A DNA stretch of 5,996 nt, taken from positions 1 to 5,996 of the forward strand of contig WTJX01000195.1 of the NCBI GenBank assembly GCA_011524675.1, read 5' to 3'. Shown here one piece after another: positions 5,719 through 5,996 of the stretch (the stretch's first letter is position 1; every line of letters begins with the position of its first letter). Under the pieces are notes generated by a model. That model did not search any database. It was given only the letters and a program-made list of their open reading frames with translations, and was not told where the DNA came from. The DNA comes from Cytophagales bacterium (GTDB lineage: Bacteria; Bacteroidota; Bacteroidia; Cytophagales; JAAEPT01). The translations under genes and the position numbers were made by a program.

Positions 5719-5852
5719 AAATAATTGCGGGTTAAAAAACGAGCGATTTTAGTTCAGGTAAAGGTAGAAAGCAAAGTTTTAGCATGCAAAAGCGCATATT
5801 TCTAACGTAAAATAGCCGTTTTTTATCATAAGTATTTTTGGACGACTACTTA
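5704..5852. repeat. Long palindromic interspersed repeat, copy 2 (149 bp)
   Basis: This is the second full-length copy, in the same orientation as 110-268. Ends: left TAAGTAGGCAGACAAAAATA; right, reverse-complemented, TAAGTAGTCGTCCAAAAATA. The arms continue inward with TTAAAAAACG against ATAAAAAACGG and GATTTTAG against CTATTTTAC, and the axis is near the GCATGC around 5782-5787. Lack of the 11-base insertion of copy 1 makes this the cleaner copy. The left end supplies the -33 box of gatB. No reading frame of note lies inside. Confidence 0.8.
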
Positions 5853-5890
5853 TATCCATAGAAAAGGAAAAAAAGCATATATTATCTTTT

Positions 5891-5921
5891 TTGTGATTTT
5901 ATTGTCTATTCCTTAATTTTG
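5891..5921 (+). promoter_or_regulatory. Strong Bacteroidota-type promoter pointing out of the window
   Basis: TTG at 5891-5893 (end of a TTTTTTG run) is followed after 20 bases by TAATTTTG at 5914-5921, a full match to TAnnTTTG. This is the best promoter in the window. Transcription should start around 5926-5928 and run rightward past the window edge. Confidence 0.65.
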
Positions 5922-5996
5922 TCGAATTGATAAATACTTTTTAATAAATTCAGTATATTATTACTACTTTACGAAGTTAGGGCGTCTCCCTTCGGG
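5922..5996 (+). other. Leader or RNA start with a GC-rich structured end
   Basis: Downstream of the promoter at 5891-5921 there is no ATG up to the window edge, so at least about 68 untranslated bases are transcribed. The first 50 are AT-rich. The last part turns abruptly GC-rich and can fold two ways: AGGG (5979-5982) with CCCT (5988-5991), extended by CGA (5972-5974) with TCG (5992-5994); or CC-C(UUCG)G-G at 5988-5996, a very stable tetraloop. It may be the leader of a gene beyond the edge, a small RNA, or the edge of another repeat. Confidence 0.35.

Noticed and set aside
110..5852. The two same-orientation long repeats as boundaries of a 5.7-kb composite transposon
   Set aside because: The enclosed genes are housekeeping or envelope genes, no transposase is present, and other family members lie inside, so chance flanking by an abundant repeat is simpler.
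1..5996. CRISPR array, tRNA or rRNA genes
   Set aside because: No regularly spaced direct repeats, cloverleaf-like stretches or rRNA-like segments were seen; the repeats present are irregularly spaced and inverted.

Overview
The window is AT-rich and carries five complete chromosomal genes. It looks like a member of the Bacteroidota, possibly a gliding or marine Cytophagales-type bacterium. Three things point that way: no start codon has a clear Shine-Dalgarno sequence; three intergenic sites fit the Bacteroidota promoter form (TTG, about 19-20 bases, TAnnTTTG); and the proteins themselves (a secreted fibronectin-III array, a TlpA-like lipoprotein with a CxxC site, GatB, a YkhA/YciA-type thioesterase) are typical of that phylum. 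The genus cannot be told from this sequence alone.

Layout. Positions 1-340 hold no supported gene but contain a 159-bp palindromic repeat (110-268). Three genes then read rightward: a 669-residue secreted protein with about six fibronectin-III-like repeats (341-2350), an acyl-CoA thioesterase (2445-2963) and a 132-residue protein of unknown function (3019-3417) that resembles the psi subunit (HolD) of DNA polymerase III in general layout. Two genes read leftward and converge on them: a TlpA-like thioredoxin-fold lipoprotein (3561-4127) and gatB (4195-5649). The 143-bp gap between the convergent sets is almost filled by two inverted-repeat structures. Right of gatB lie a second copy of the long palindromic repeat (5704-5852) and a good promoter pointing out of the window (5891-5921), followed by a leader with no start codon.

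The most unusual content is between the genes. One repeat family with ends close to TAAGTAGGCGGACAAAAATA occurs as two long copies (159 and 149 bp), one 58-bp copy that is almost only the two ends, and one 33-bp remnant. At two places, upstream of the thioesterase and upstream of gatB, the TTTTTG inside the repeat end sits 19-20 bases from a -7-like box just outside the repeat. The repeat therefore appears to supply the -33 half of both promoters. A second, shorter repeat family (TAGAAGGCTTCGCATAACC-like) follows both leftward genes and can form terminator-like hairpins.

The genes do not form one pathway. gatB and tlpA may share a transcript (67-bp gap, same strand), as may the thioesterase and the small unknown gene (55-bp gap). 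The rest is ordinary housekeeping and envelope content. No transposase, CRISPR array, rRNA or tRNA gene was seen.
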